From Nitratireductor aquimarinus (GTDB lineage Bacteria > Pseudomonadota > Alphaproteobacteria > Rhizobiales > Rhizobiaceae): a stretch of DNA of 64,000 nucleotides. Position 1 is the stretch's first letter; each line of letters opens with the position of its first letter. The notes beneath the pieces are model-generated. The model was given only the letters and a program-made list of their open reading frames with translations. It was not told the DNA's origin and did not search any database. Below are positions 34,556-42,859 of this stretch, piece after piece. A program made the translations under genes and the position numbers. The stretch spans positions 1,736,001 to 1,800,000 of the forward strand of contig NZ_CP177239.1 in the NCBI RefSeq assembly GCF_046773475.1, read 5' to 3'.

Positions 34556-36025
34556 ATGGCTAAAAAGGCTGACAAGACCCGGGCGAGGCTCCCACGCGGC
34601 TTTGTCGACCGCCATGCGAGCGACATTCGCGCCGTCGAAGAGATGAACGCGCGGATCCGCGAGGTCTATGAGCGTTATGGTTTCGACCCGATCGAGACCC
34701 CGATCTTCGAATACACCGATGCGCTGGGCAAGTTCCTGCCGGATCAGGACCGGCCCAATGAAGGCGTGTTCTCGCTGCAGGACGACGACGAGCAGTGGCT
34801 TTCGCTGCGCTACGACCTGACCGCCCCCCTGGCGCGTCACGTGGCCGAGAATTTCAACGACATCCAGCTTCCCTACCGCACCTATCGGGCGGGTTATGTG
34901 TTCCGCAACGAGAAGCCGGGACCGGGCCGTTTCCGCCAGTTCATGCAGTTCGACGCCGACACGGTGGGCGCGCCGGGCGTGGCCGCCGATGCCGAGATGT
35001 GCATGATGATGGCCGATGTGATGGAAGCGCTGGGCATTGCGCGCGGCGACTATGTGATCCGCGTCAACAACCGCAAGGTTCTCGACGGCGTGATGGAAGC
35101 CATTGGCGTTTCCGAAGACGGCCAGAAGCTGACCGTGCTGCGCGCCATCGACAAGCTGGACAAGTTCGGACCGGAAGGCGTGAAACTGCTTCTCGGCCCC
35201 GGTCGCTGGGACGGCGGCAAGGAAGGCGAAGGCGACTTCACGAAGGGCGCCGGGCTGGATGATGCAAACGCACAGATCGTTCTCGACTACATCGACGGCA
35301 AGGCCGGTGGTCTCGAGAACCCGACCTTCCAGTCGGGCGCTTCCGAACTGGCGCAGATCGAAAGCCTGTGCCGCGCAGCCGGCTACGATGAGAGCCGCAT
35401 CAGCATCGACCCCTCCGTCGTACGTGGCCTCGAATATTACACCGGTCCCGTTTTCGAGGCCGAGCTGACCGCCGAAATCCCCAATGAGAAGGGCGATATC
35501 GTGCGCTTCGGCTCCGTTGGCGGCGGCGGGCGTTATGACGGGCTCGTGTCGCGCTTCCGTGGCCAGCCGGTTCCGGCAACGGGTTTCTCCATCGGCGTAT
35601 CGCGCCTGATGACCGCGCTGAAGAACCTCGGCAAGCTCGGTCAGGACCCCGTACTGCCGCCCGTGCTCGTCACCGTCATGGATGGCGACACCGAAGCCAT
35701 GGCGAAATACCAGCAGTTCACGCAGAAACTGCGCGCTGCCGGCATTCGCGCCGAGATGTATCAGGGCAACTGGAAGAAATTCGGCAACCAGCTGAAATAT
35801 GCCGACCGGCGCGGCAGCCCGGTCGCCATCATTCAGGGGGCGGACGAGCGCGCCAATGGCGAGATCCAGATCAAGGACCTGCTTGAGGGCAAGCGGCTCT
35901 CCGCCGAGATCGAAAGCAATGAAGAATGGCGCGAGGCGCGCGTGGCGCAGCTGACCGTCAGCGAAGACGAGCTGGTGGATGCGGTGCGCAAGATGCTCGC
36001 CGCACAGGCCGGCGAGGCGGCGTGA
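34556..36025 (+). CDS. hisS: Histidyl-tRNA synthetase, alphaproteobacterial type
   Basis: A 489-residue class II synthetase that charges tRNA-His. Motif regions: TPIFEYTDALGKFLP, YRTYRAGYVFRNEKPGPGRF (motif 2), VVRGLEYYTGPVFEAE, and GGGGRYDGLVSRF with PATGFSIGVSRL (motif 3). These differ from the E. coli form and match the group found in many Alphaproteobacteria, where tRNA-His lacks the usual G-1:C73 identity pair (established knowledge). It heads hisS-hisZ-hisG, although a 211-bp repeat-filled gap separates it from hisZ. Confidence 0.95.
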   Translation: MAKKADKTRARLPRGFVDRHASDIRAVEEMNARIREVYERYGFDPIETPIFEYTDALGKFLPDQDRPNEGVFSLQDDDEQWLSLRYDLTAPLARHVAENFNDIQLPYRTYRAGYVFRNEKPGPGRFRQFMQFDADTVGAPGVAADAEMCMMMADVMEALGIARGDYVIRVNNRKVLDGVMEAIGVSEDGQKLTVLRAIDKLDKFGPEGVKLLLGPGRWDGGKEGEGDFTKGAGLDDANAQIVLDYIDGKAGGLENPTFQSGASELAQIESLCRAAGYDESRISIDPSVVRGLEYYTGPVFEAELTAEIPNEKGDIVRFGSVGGGGRYDGLVSRFRGQPVPATGFSIGVSRLMTALKNLGKLGQDPVLPPVLVTVMDGDTEAMAKYQQFTQKLRAAGIRAEMYQGNWKKFGNQLKYADRRGSPVAIIQGADERANGEIQIKDLLEGKRLSAEIESNEEWREARVAQLTVSEDELVDAVRKMLAAQAGEAA

Positions 36026-36061
36026 TGACAGCCGCCATCGCAAGTTTCAGCAGCGCAGCGC

Positions 36062-36175
36062 TCGCCCCTCACCCTTACCCTCTCCCCGCCAGCGGGGAGA
36101 GGGAGACATCAACCTTGCGGCCATCTTCCTTCTCCCCGCAGGCGGGGAGAAGGTGCCGGCAGGCGGATGAGGGGC
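36062..36175. repeat. Two palindromic repeats in the hisS-hisZ gap
   Basis: CTTACCCTCTCCCCGC-CA-GCGGGGAGAGGG (about 36071-36101), then CCTTCTCCCCGC-AG-GCGGGGAGAAGG with GTGCCGGCAGGCGGATGAGG (36128-36173). The second is nearly the same as 3803-3850. Confidence 0.8.
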
Positions 36176-36236
36176 AGCGCCGACGCCAGATATCGGGCGA
36201 AAACCTTGCCCGCAGCGTGAGGCGGGAGATCGCCCG

Positions 36237-37358
36237 ATGACCTTGCGTGCACCCGACTTCGCCGACGAGATCGTTGCGATCTTCGAAGAACGCGATGCGG
36301 CGCTGACCGACATCGCCATCATCCAGCCGGCCGATCCGTTTCTGGACATGGCCGGCGAGGATCTGCGCCGCCGCATCTTCCTGACGGAGAGCGAGACCGG
36401 AGCCAATCTTTGCCTCAGGCCGGAATTCACCATTCCCGTCTGCCGCGACCACATCGACAAGCGCGCCGCCACGCCGCAGCGCTATGCCTATCTGGGCGAG
36501 GTGTTCCGCCAGCAGCGCGAAGGCGGTGCGGAATTCCTTCAGGCAGGCATTGAGGATCTGGGCACAAGCGACCGGGCGGGAGCCGATGCGCGTTCGCTGG
36601 CCGATGCGCATGCGCTTCTGACACGCGTTCTGCCGGGCGAGACACTGTCCGTGACGCTTGGCGATCAGGCGGTGTTTGAAGCGGTGCTGGCGGCCCTTGG
36701 CCTGCCGCGCGGCTGGCAGATGCGCCTCACCCGCGCCTTCGGCTCGCAGACGCTTTTGCAGGCGGCGCTCGATGACCTCGCCAATCCGCAGGGCACGGCC
36801 AATCTGCCGCGCGCGATTGCCGGTCTTGTGGCGCGGGGCGATGAGACAGCCCTTGCCGAACATGTCGGCACGGTCATGGAAGAGACCGGCCTTTCGCCAT
36901 CCGCCGGGCGCACGCCCGAAGAGATCGCCCGTCGCCTGATCGAAAAGGCCGAGCTGCGCAGCGTGCGGCTGACGGACGAGGCGATGAGCGCGCTCAAGGC
37001 GTTCGTCTCCCTGCGCGTGCCCTTGGCCGAGGCCGGCGAACGGCTTTCGGCCTTCGCCGCCGACAACGGGCTGATCCTCGACGACGCGCTCGAAACCTTT
37101 GCCGCGCGTGCCGAACGCATCGAGGCCGAGGGCCTGCCGCTCGACGCACTGACATATGACGCCGGCTTTGGCCGACCGCTCGATTACTACACCGGTTTCG
37201 TGTTCGAGATCGCCGCTTCGGATGCAGTGCAGCCGCTGGCCGGCGGCGGGCGCTATGACCGGCTCCTGACGCTTCTGGGCGCAGAGACGCCCATTCCCGG
37301 CGTCGGCTTTTCCATCTGGCTCGATCGCGTTGCAGCACTCAGGGAGACGGCGGCATGA
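36237..37358 (+). CDS. hisZ: ATP phosphoribosyltransferase regulatory subunit
   Basis: A 373-residue HisRS-like paralogue without tRNA-charging activity. It binds HisG and gives histidine feedback control of the first step of histidine synthesis. HisRS-type remnants: LRPEFTIPVCRDH, YAYLGEVFRQQREGGAEF, GRPLDYYTGFVFE and AGGGRYDRL. The ATG has GGGAG seven bases upstream. The hisG ATG overlaps its TGA (ATGA). Its presence agrees with the short form of HisG encoded next. Confidence 0.94.
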   Translation: MTLRAPDFADEIVAIFEERDAALTDIAIIQPADPFLDMAGEDLRRRIFLTESETGANLCLRPEFTIPVCRDHIDKRAATPQRYAYLGEVFRQQREGGAEFLQAGIEDLGTSDRAGADARSLADAHALLTRVLPGETLSVTLGDQAVFEAVLAALGLPRGWQMRLTRAFGSQTLLQAALDDLANPQGTANLPRAIAGLVARGDETALAEHVGTVMEETGLSPSAGRTPEEIARRLIEKAELRSVRLTDEAMSALKAFVSLRVPLAEAGERLSAFAADNGLILDDALETFAARAERIEAEGLPLDALTYDAGFGRPLDYYTGFVFEIAASDAVQPLAGGGRYDRLLTLLGAETPIPGVGFSIWLDRVAALRETAA

Positions 37359-38047
37359 GCATCACCATCGCCCTGCCCTCCAAGGGCCGCCTCAAGGAAA
37401 ACGCGCTGGCCCAGCTCGAAAAGGCTGGCCTGACCGTTCACCTGCCGGAAAACGACCGCAGCTACCGCGCGACGCTGGAAGGCGTCGACGGGGTGGAGAT
37501 CGCGTTCCTATCCGCATCCGAAATCGCCCGTGAGCTGGAGCGCGGCACGGTCGACCTCGGCGTGACCGGCGAAGATCTTGTGCGCGAAACCATTCCCGAC
37601 TGGGAACGCAAGGTGGAGATCGCCGCGCGGCTGGGCTTTGGCCGGGCAGACGTGGTGGTTGCGGTGCCGGAAGTCTGGTTCGACGTGGCCACCATGGCCG
37701 ATCTGGACGATGTGGCCGCCGATTTCCGCCACCGTCACGGACGCCGCCTGCGTATTGCCACGAAATACTGGCGGCTGACGCAGCAGTTCTTCTCGCAGAA
37801 GCACGGCATTCAGGTCTACCGCATCGTGGAAAGCCTCGGCGCGACCGAAGGTGCGCCGGCTGCCGGTTCCGCCGACATCATCGTCGACATCACCTCGACC
37901 GGCTCGACGCTCGACGCCAATCACCTGAAGGTGCTCGACGATGGCGTGATCCTGCGTTCCGAAGCCTGCCTCGTGGCAGCGCTGCGCGAGCGTCCGGCAG
38001 CCGACGCCGCGGCGCTGGAAGCGTTGACGGCCCGCTTCTCGGTCTAG
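37355..38047 (+). CDS. hisG: ATP phosphoribosyltransferase, short form
   Basis: A 230-residue catalytic subunit that joins ATP and PRPP in the first step of histidine synthesis. The N-terminus ITIALPSKGRLKENAL, VDLGVTGEDLV, and the PRPP loop region DIIVDITSTGSTLDAN are typical. It lacks the C-terminal regulatory domain of the long form, so it needs HisZ, which is encoded just upstream with a four-base overlap. The stop TAG begins a dispersed repeat. Confidence 0.96.
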   Translation: MSITIALPSKGRLKENALAQLEKAGLTVHLPENDRSYRATLEGVDGVEIAFLSASEIARELERGTVDLGVTGEDLVRETIPDWERKVEIAARLGFGRADVVVAVPEVWFDVATMADLDDVAADFRHRHGRRLRIATKYWRLTQQFFSQKHGIQVYRIVESLGATEGAPAAGSADIIVDITSTGSTLDANHLKVLDDGVILRSEACLVAALRERPAADAAALEALTARFSV

Positions 38048-38103
38048 AGTTCTTGCGCAATTCCGGACGGAAAACCGGTGCCCGCTTTTCCTGGAATTGC
38101 TCT
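38045..38103 (+). repeat. Dispersed palindrome overlapping the hisG stop codon
   Basis: TAGAGTTCTTGCGCAATTCC, GGACGGAAAACCGGTGCCCG, then CTTTTCCTGGAATTGCTCT. It is the closest relative of 2675-2722, with an extra TTCTTGC near the edge. The first triplet is the hisG stop. Confidence 0.8.
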
Positions 38104-38174
38104 GGACATTTCACAGCCAGAGATTTTTCCCGTTTTCGCGAGAATTCGGGAAAAAGCGCGGGAATTCGCTCGTT

Positions 38175-39410
38175 TTAGTGCGTTTTCGGAAATTTTGGAC
38201 GGGCCATGAAAGAGGCCGTCCAGAACGCCCCCACCATAACCAGCGTGGCCGCGAAGGCGAGCATCAGATAGAGATCATAGCCGCCGCTTGCCGCCCACAG
38301 CGCGGCGACGCCCAGCGGGGCCAGCGCCTCGATCGTGCGTGACGGCGTGATGAGCGCGCCGTTGATCGCGCCATAGGCCTCGCGGCTCAGCATTTCGGGA
38401 ACGGCAAGGCCGCGCACAATGGTCATCATGCCATTGGCTGCGCCGTAAACGGCTGCAATCGCTGCGATCAGAAGCACGTGCGGCGGCGCGAAGGCATAGC
38501 CCAGAAGCACCAGCGGAAACACCGCGACCATGGCAGCGCCGATGAGGCGTACGGGCGCATTGGGCGCAAACGTCCAGATCACGATGCGGCCAGCCACCTG
38601 CGCCGGGCCGATGACCGCGACGATGCTCACCACTTCGGCGGCACTCAGCCCCCGCTCCAGAAGCAGCGGATAGATGTGGAAGCTCAGGCTGGAGAACACC
38701 CCGGCGTAAAGCACCAGGAACAGCGCCAGCGCCCAGAACACCGGCTGACGAAACGCCCAGAACACCGCTTCGCGCCCGTTCATGACCGGCCGCGCGCCTT
38801 CGGCTGCCGGCTCCTTCGGCCTGTCGCGGGCAGGATCAATCACCGCGAAATAGAGGCTCGCGCACACAAAGGCGTTGATCCCGCCCAGCACCATCAGCGC
38901 ACCGCGCCAGCCAAGCGTCGCGATGAGCCATTGCACCAGCGGCACGAAAACCGTGCTGGCAAAACCGCCCCACAGGGTGAGCGCGGTGATGGCGCGCCGC
39001 GCCTCAAGCGCACCGACGCGGCGGGCAAGCACCGCAAAGGCCGGCTCGTAAAGCGTTGCCGCCTGAAGCCCGCCGAGCAGCGGCACAACCACATAGAAGA
39101 AGGCGATGCTGTCGACCTGCGACCACAGGAGATAGAGGAGCCCCGCCGTCAGCGATGCGCCGCTCATGACCCAGCGCCCATAGCCCCGGTCGATGGCCGC
39201 GCCGACCGGATAGGCGGCGAAGGCTGCCAGAAGAAGCCCCGCCGTCGCACCGCCGTAAAGAAGCGGCTTCGACCAGCCGAGTTCGACGCGCATGGCTTCG
39301 GCAATGAGCGGGAAACTGTAGAAGATCGAGCCCCAGGAACAGATCTGCGCGATGCCGAGCGCCGTAATCATGCGCCTGTATCCAGGCTCAGCGGTCCGGG
39401 AGCGCGCCAT
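38175..39410 (-). CDS. MFS transporter paired with an ArsR regulator
   Basis: A 411-residue protein with about 12 hydrophobic helices. Charged MFS loops such as AAIDRGYGRW, and RRVGALEARRAITALTLWGG, are visible. It starts two bases after the ArsR stop, so the two genes are one unit. The ArsR has a C-terminal CCxxxC cluster like arsenite sensors, so the pump may export As(III), Sb(III) or an organic arsenical; MFS arsenite exporters (ArsK type) are known in Agrobacterium. That role is inference; the sequence only shows an MFS carrier. Start chosen at MARSRTA, with GGGG about 13 bases upstream. Confidence 0.85.
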   Translation of the reverse strand: MARSRTAEPGYRRMITALGIAQICSWGSIFYSFPLIAEAMRVELGWSKPLLYGGATAGLLLAAFAAYPVGAAIDRGYGRWVMSGASLTAGLLYLLWSQVDSIAFFYVVVPLLGGLQAATLYEPAFAVLARRVGALEARRAITALTLWGGFASTVFVPLVQWLIATLGWRGALMVLGGINAFVCASLYFAVIDPARDRPKEPAAEGARPVMNGREAVFWAFRQPVFWALALFLVLYAGVFSSLSFHIYPLLLERGLSAAEVVSIVAVIGPAQVAGRIVIWTFAPNAPVRLIGAAMVAVFPLVLLGYAFAPPHVLLIAAIAAVYGAANGMMTIVRGLAVPEMLSREAYGAINGALITPSRTIEALAPLGVAALWAASGGYDLYLMLAFAATLVMVGAFWTASFMARPKFPKTH

Positions 39411-39412
39411 CG

Positions 39413-39727
39413 TCAATTTTCCCCGGAGCTCTGGGGCTGGCAGCTTTCGACACAGCATTCGTCCACGAGATAACCGATCAGTGCGTGCATCGCCGGGTAG
39501 TGCGCCCGGCAGATCAGCGTGGTGCCCTGCCGCTCGCGTGTGATGAGGCCGGTTTCCAGAAGCTTCTTGCAATGATGCGAGAGGGTGGAGGCGGGCATGG
39601 AAAGCCGCTCCTGCAACCCGCCGACGGGCATGCCCTCGCCACCCGCACGCACAAGCATGCGGTAGATGCGCAACCGCACCGGATTGCCGAGCGCTTCAAG
39701 CTGGGAGGATGCGGTTTCAAGTTCCAT
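39413..39727 (-). CDS. ArsR family metalloid-sensing-type repressor
   Basis: A 104-residue winged-helix repressor. The recognition helix is in LSMPASTLSHHCKKLLE and the wing in GLITRERQGTTLICR. C91, C92 and C96 (VDECCVESCQ) form a C-terminal cluster, comparable to the As(III) site of ArsR from Acidithiobacillus (C95, C96, C102). It is encoded directly upstream of an MFS gene, which it should repress together with itself. A palindromic TTCGAA-N4-TTCGAA lies 43 bp upstream. The inducer is inferred. Confidence 0.88.
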   Translation of the reverse strand: MELETASSQLEALGNPVRLRIYRMLVRAGGEGMPVGGLQERLSMPASTLSHHCKKLLETGLITRERQGTTLICRAHYPAMHALIGYLVDECCVESCQPQSSGEN

Positions 39728-39770
39728 GGTACGGACGCCTAAATCCCAGCGCCCGCACTGTCAATCTTAT

Positions 39771-39786
39771 TTCGAAAATATTCGAA
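39771..39786. promoter_or_regulatory. Candidate ArsR operator
   Basis: TTCGAA-AATA-TTCGAA, an AT-rich inverted repeat in a GC-rich setting, 43 bp upstream of the arsR start and adjoining the rmuC stop codon. ArsR boxes are often of this kind. Binding is inferred. Confidence 0.5.
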
Positions 39787-41046
39787 CTATTCATCCACGA
39801 CGCGCAGGCGTAGCTGGCCGGAGCCGGGACCGCCCTCGCCGGTCGGCGGTTTTGGCGCAAGGCGATTGTCGTCCTTTGCCGGTTTCTCCGCCTCGCCCGC
39901 GCCCAGTTCCAGCGCCTCGATCTTCTCGCCGCGCTTGGTGACCTTTTCGGTCGAGGTCAGGATCTGATCGATGTCGCGGTTGGCCTGCATGAAATGGGTT
40001 TGCAGCTTGCGCACCCTTTCATCGAGCCGGCCCACATCCTGCATCAGCCGCACCACCTCGGCCTGAATCAGATGCGCCTGCTCACGCATGCGCGCATCCT
40101 TGAGCACTGCCTGGATCACCTGGATGGACAGCATGAGCAGCGACGGAGAAACGATCACCACGCGGGCGCGGTGGGCGCGCTGAACGAGGTTTTCGAAATT
40201 CTCGTGGATCTCTGCGAAGATCGATTCCGACGGCACGAACATGAACGCCGTGTCCTGCGTTTCGCCAGTGAGAAGATACTTTTCCGAAATCGCCCTGATA
40301 TGCACATCGATATCGCGCCGGAACGCCGCCTCCGCCCCCTTGCGCGCTTCGGGACTGCCGCCCTCGCCTTCCGAGGCGGCGCGAATGGCGTTCCACGCCT
40401 CGAGCGGAAACTTGGCGTCGATCACCAGCGACGGCGCGTCATTGGGCATCTTAACCACGCAGTCGGGCCGGCTGCCATTGGAGAGCGTGGCCTGAAACTC
40501 ATAGGCCCCATGCGGAAGGCCATCGGCAATGATCGCCTCCATGCGAGACTGGCCAAAGGCCCCGCGCGTCTGCTTGTTGGAGAGGATCTGCTGGAGCTGC
40601 ACCACCTGGCCGGCAAGCGACTGGATGTTGTTCTGTGCGGTGTCGATGACCGCCAGCCGCTCCTGCAGCTTCGCCAGATTCTCATGTGTCGACTTGGTTT
40701 GCTGGTTAATGGACTGGCCAAGGCGCGTGCTCATGCCATCAAGCCGCTCCGACAGGGCGCGGGTGAGTTCGGCCTGCCGGTTGCCGAACACTTCGGCAAT
40801 CGACCCCATGCGCCCCTGCAACTCGGCCTGCGCCCGTGTGAGCTCGACCATGCGCGCCTCGGCCTCGCGGGCATGTTGCGCCGCTTCCGCGGCTGCGACC
40901 GCGCGCGCCCGTGCAGCGCGCCAGAGCCCGGCGATCAGCAGGACCATGAGACCAAAGAGCAGAGCGCCGCCAGCCAGCAACAGCTGCCCCAGCGTGAAGG
41001 TGCTCGCGCCGAGCTGCGCCACCGGTGCTGCGAAAATGTCGGACAT
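39787..41046 (-). CDS. rmuC: DNA recombination protein RmuC
   Basis: A 419-residue protein of the RmuC family, which limits recombination between inverted repeats. An N-terminal membrane anchor (LLLAGGALLFGLMVLLIAGL) is followed by a coiled coil (about residues 45-160) and the nuclease-like domain at about 180-340 (PDCVVKMPNDAPSLVIDAKF; FVPSESIFAEIHE; RARVVIVSPSLLMLSIQ). A Pro/Gly-rich tail ends it. It is divergent from def across a composite repeat. In rhizobia it commonly neighbours def-fmt-truA. Confidence 0.93.
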   Translation of the reverse strand: MSDIFAAPVAQLGASTFTLGQLLLAGGALLFGLMVLLIAGLWRAARARAVAAAEAAQHAREAEARMVELTRAQAELQGRMGSIAEVFGNRQAELTRALSERLDGMSTRLGQSINQQTKSTHENLAKLQERLAVIDTAQNNIQSLAGQVVQLQQILSNKQTRGAFGQSRMEAIIADGLPHGAYEFQATLSNGSRPDCVVKMPNDAPSLVIDAKFPLEAWNAIRAASEGEGGSPEARKGAEAAFRRDIDVHIRAISEKYLLTGETQDTAFMFVPSESIFAEIHENFENLVQRAHRARVVIVSPSLLMLSIQVIQAVLKDARMREQAHLIQAEVVRLMQDVGRLDERVRKLQTHFMQANRDIDQILTSTEKVTKRGEKIEALELGAGEAEKPAKDDNRLAPKPPTGEGGPGSGQLRLRVVDE

Positions 41047-41068
41047 CTTCTTTATCCCGCCATGTTGG

Positions 41069-41170
41069 AAGCATGGGACCGAAAGGTGAAAACCGGGCTC
41101 GGCTATTCCGATGCTCGCTCAATAATTTAGATCGCTCATCGCGCGTCCGAACGGGACACAGGGCGATCTG
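41069..41170 (+). repeat. Composite dispersed palindromic element, copy 3 (rmuC-def gap)
   Basis: AGCATGGGACCGAAAGGTG, AAAACCGGGC, a closing TTCCGATGCTC, then a second module beginning TTAGATCGCTCATCGCG and ending AGGGCGATCTG. It has the same two-module order as at 2072-2163 and 12597-12702. Confidence 0.7.
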
Positions 41171-41255
41171 GTGGATTCGGGATAGCACTATAAGATCAAA
41201 ACGTGAACAGGCATTGTGTATTGACGTTCCGCCGGTCAGGGCTTACCTGACAGCC

Positions 41256-41786
41256 ATGACCATCAAACCGCTTGTTCTTCTTCCGGACCCGATCCTGCGC
41301 GAAACCTCCAAATCGGTGGAGCGCTTTGACGATCAGTTGCGCACATTCGCCGACGACATGCTGGCGACCATGTATGACGCGCCGGGCATCGGCCTTGCCG
41401 CCATTCAGGTTGGCGAGCCGCTTCGCATGCTGGTGATCGACGTTGCCGAGAAGGACGAAGAGCCGGCTCCGCTCGTGGTCATCAACCCCGAGATCGTGGC
41501 CAGCACCGATGCGCGCAACGTGCATGAGGAAGGCTGCCTTTCCATCCCCGATTACTATGCCGAGGTGGAACGCCCGGCCGGCGTGACGGTGAACTACTTC
41601 GATGTCGACGGCAAAGAGCAGACGGTGGAAGCCGACGGCCTGCTCGCCACCTGCCTGCAGCACGAGATCGACCATCTGAACGGCGTTCTGTTCATCGACT
41701 ATCTGTCGAAGCTGAAGCGCGACATGGTGGTGCGCAAGTTCAGGAAACTCGCCAAGGACCGCCCGCCCGCGCGCATGGTCGGCTGA
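41256..41786 (+). CDS. def: Peptide deformylase
   Basis: A 176-residue metalloenzyme that removes the formyl group from nascent proteins. All three motifs are present: GIGLAAIQVG, EEGCLS (C94) and QHEIDH (H136, E137, H140). MTIKPLV is the start; the frame is open upstream through the repeat but without homology. It forms the def-fmt-truA group with the next genes, although 137 bp separate it from fmt. Confidence 0.96.
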   Translation: MTIKPLVLLPDPILRETSKSVERFDDQLRTFADDMLATMYDAPGIGLAAIQVGEPLRMLVIDVAEKDEEPAPLVVINPEIVASTDARNVHEEGCLSIPDYYAEVERPAGVTVNYFDVDGKEQTVEADGLLATCLQHEIDHLNGVLFIDYLSKLKRDMVVRKFRKLAKDRPPARMVG

Positions 41787-41923
41787 CGCCGCCCCTCTGC
41801 TGCCGCGACCGATACGGGCATTTCAGCCTTCGGGGCTTGACCTTCAACCGGTAAATCCGCTTCAAGCACCCGCATGGGCGCTGATGCGCTCATTTCGTTT
41901 ACTGGACGCATCGGACACGCGGC

Positions 41924-42859
41924 ATGGCACTTCGTCTCATCTTCATGGGCACACCGGATTTCTCGGTCGCCACCCTTCAGGCGCTGGCCGGGGCCGGTCA
42001 CGAAATCGTGGCCGTCTACTCCCAGCCGCCGCGCCCCGCCGGACGGCGCGGGCTTGAGCTGACCAAATCGCCCGTACACCGCGCCGCCGAGGAACTGGGC
42101 ATCGAGGTGCGCACACCGAAATCGCTGAAAAGCGAAGAAGAACAGGCAGAGTTCAGCGCGCTCAATGCGGATGCGGCGATTGTCGTTGCCTATGGCCTGC
42201 TGCTGCCCAAAGCCATTCTGGAAGGCACGCGCCTTGGCTGCTTCAACGGCCATGCCTCGCTTCTGCCGCGCTGGCGCGGCGCGGCTCCGATCCAGCGCGC
42301 GATCATGGCCGGCGATGCAGAAACCGGCATGATGGTGATGAAGATGGACGAGGGGCTGGACACCGGCCCTGTCGCCATGACGGAGCGCCTTGCCATCACC
42401 CCCGACATGACCGGCGGCGAACTGCATGACGCCATGCGCGAAACAGGCGCGGCGCTGATGGTGAAGGCGATGGATGCGCTTGAGAAAGGCGCGCTTGAAC
42501 TCACCCCGCAGCCCGAAGACGGCGCGACCTACGCCAGGAAGATCCTGAAAGACGAGACACGGGTGGACTGGTCCCGTCCCGCGAAGGAAGTGCACGACCA
42601 CATTCGCGGGCTCTCGCCCTTCCCCGGCGCATGGTGCGAAATGCAGTTCGGCAGCAAGCCTGAACGCGTGAAACTTCTGCGCACGGTGCTCGCCAGCGGC
42701 GAAGGCGCGCCCGGTGAGGTGCTGGACGACACGCTGACGATTGCCTGCAGCGATGGCGCGGTGCGGCTGAGCGAAGTGCAGCGCGCCGGTGGCAAGCCGA
42801 TGAAGGCGGTGGACTTCCTGCGGGGCGCGAAGCTTGAAAAGGGGACCGTGCTCCCATGA
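41924..42859 (+). CDS. fmt: Methionyl-tRNA formyltransferase
   Basis: A 311-residue enzyme that formylates initiator Met-tRNA with 10-formyl-THF. The start LRLIFMGTPDFSV and the active-site segment NGHASLLPRWRGAAPIQRA are typical, as is the C-terminal OB-like domain (RPAKEVHDHIRGLSPFPGAW). The GNAT gene overlaps its stop by ATGA, so fmt, GNAT and truA are one operon downstream of def. Confidence 0.97.
   Translation: MALRLIFMGTPDFSVATLQALAGAGHEIVAVYSQPPRPAGRRGLELTKSPVHRAAEELGIEVRTPKSLKSEEEQAEFSALNADAAIVVAYGLLLPKAILEGTRLGCFNGHASLLPRWRGAAPIQRAIMAGDAETGMMVMKMDEGLDTGPVAMTERLAITPDMTGGELHDAMRETGAALMVKAMDALEKGALELTPQPEDGATYARKILKDETRVDWSRPAKEVHDHIRGLSPFPGAWCEMQFGSKPERVKLLRTVLASGEGAPGEVLDDTLTIACSDGAVRLSEVQRAGGKPMKAVDFLRGAKLEKGTVLP

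Noticed and set aside
34538..36043. 501-codon open frame on the - strand
   Set aside because: Antisense shadow of hisS, which has all class II motifs.
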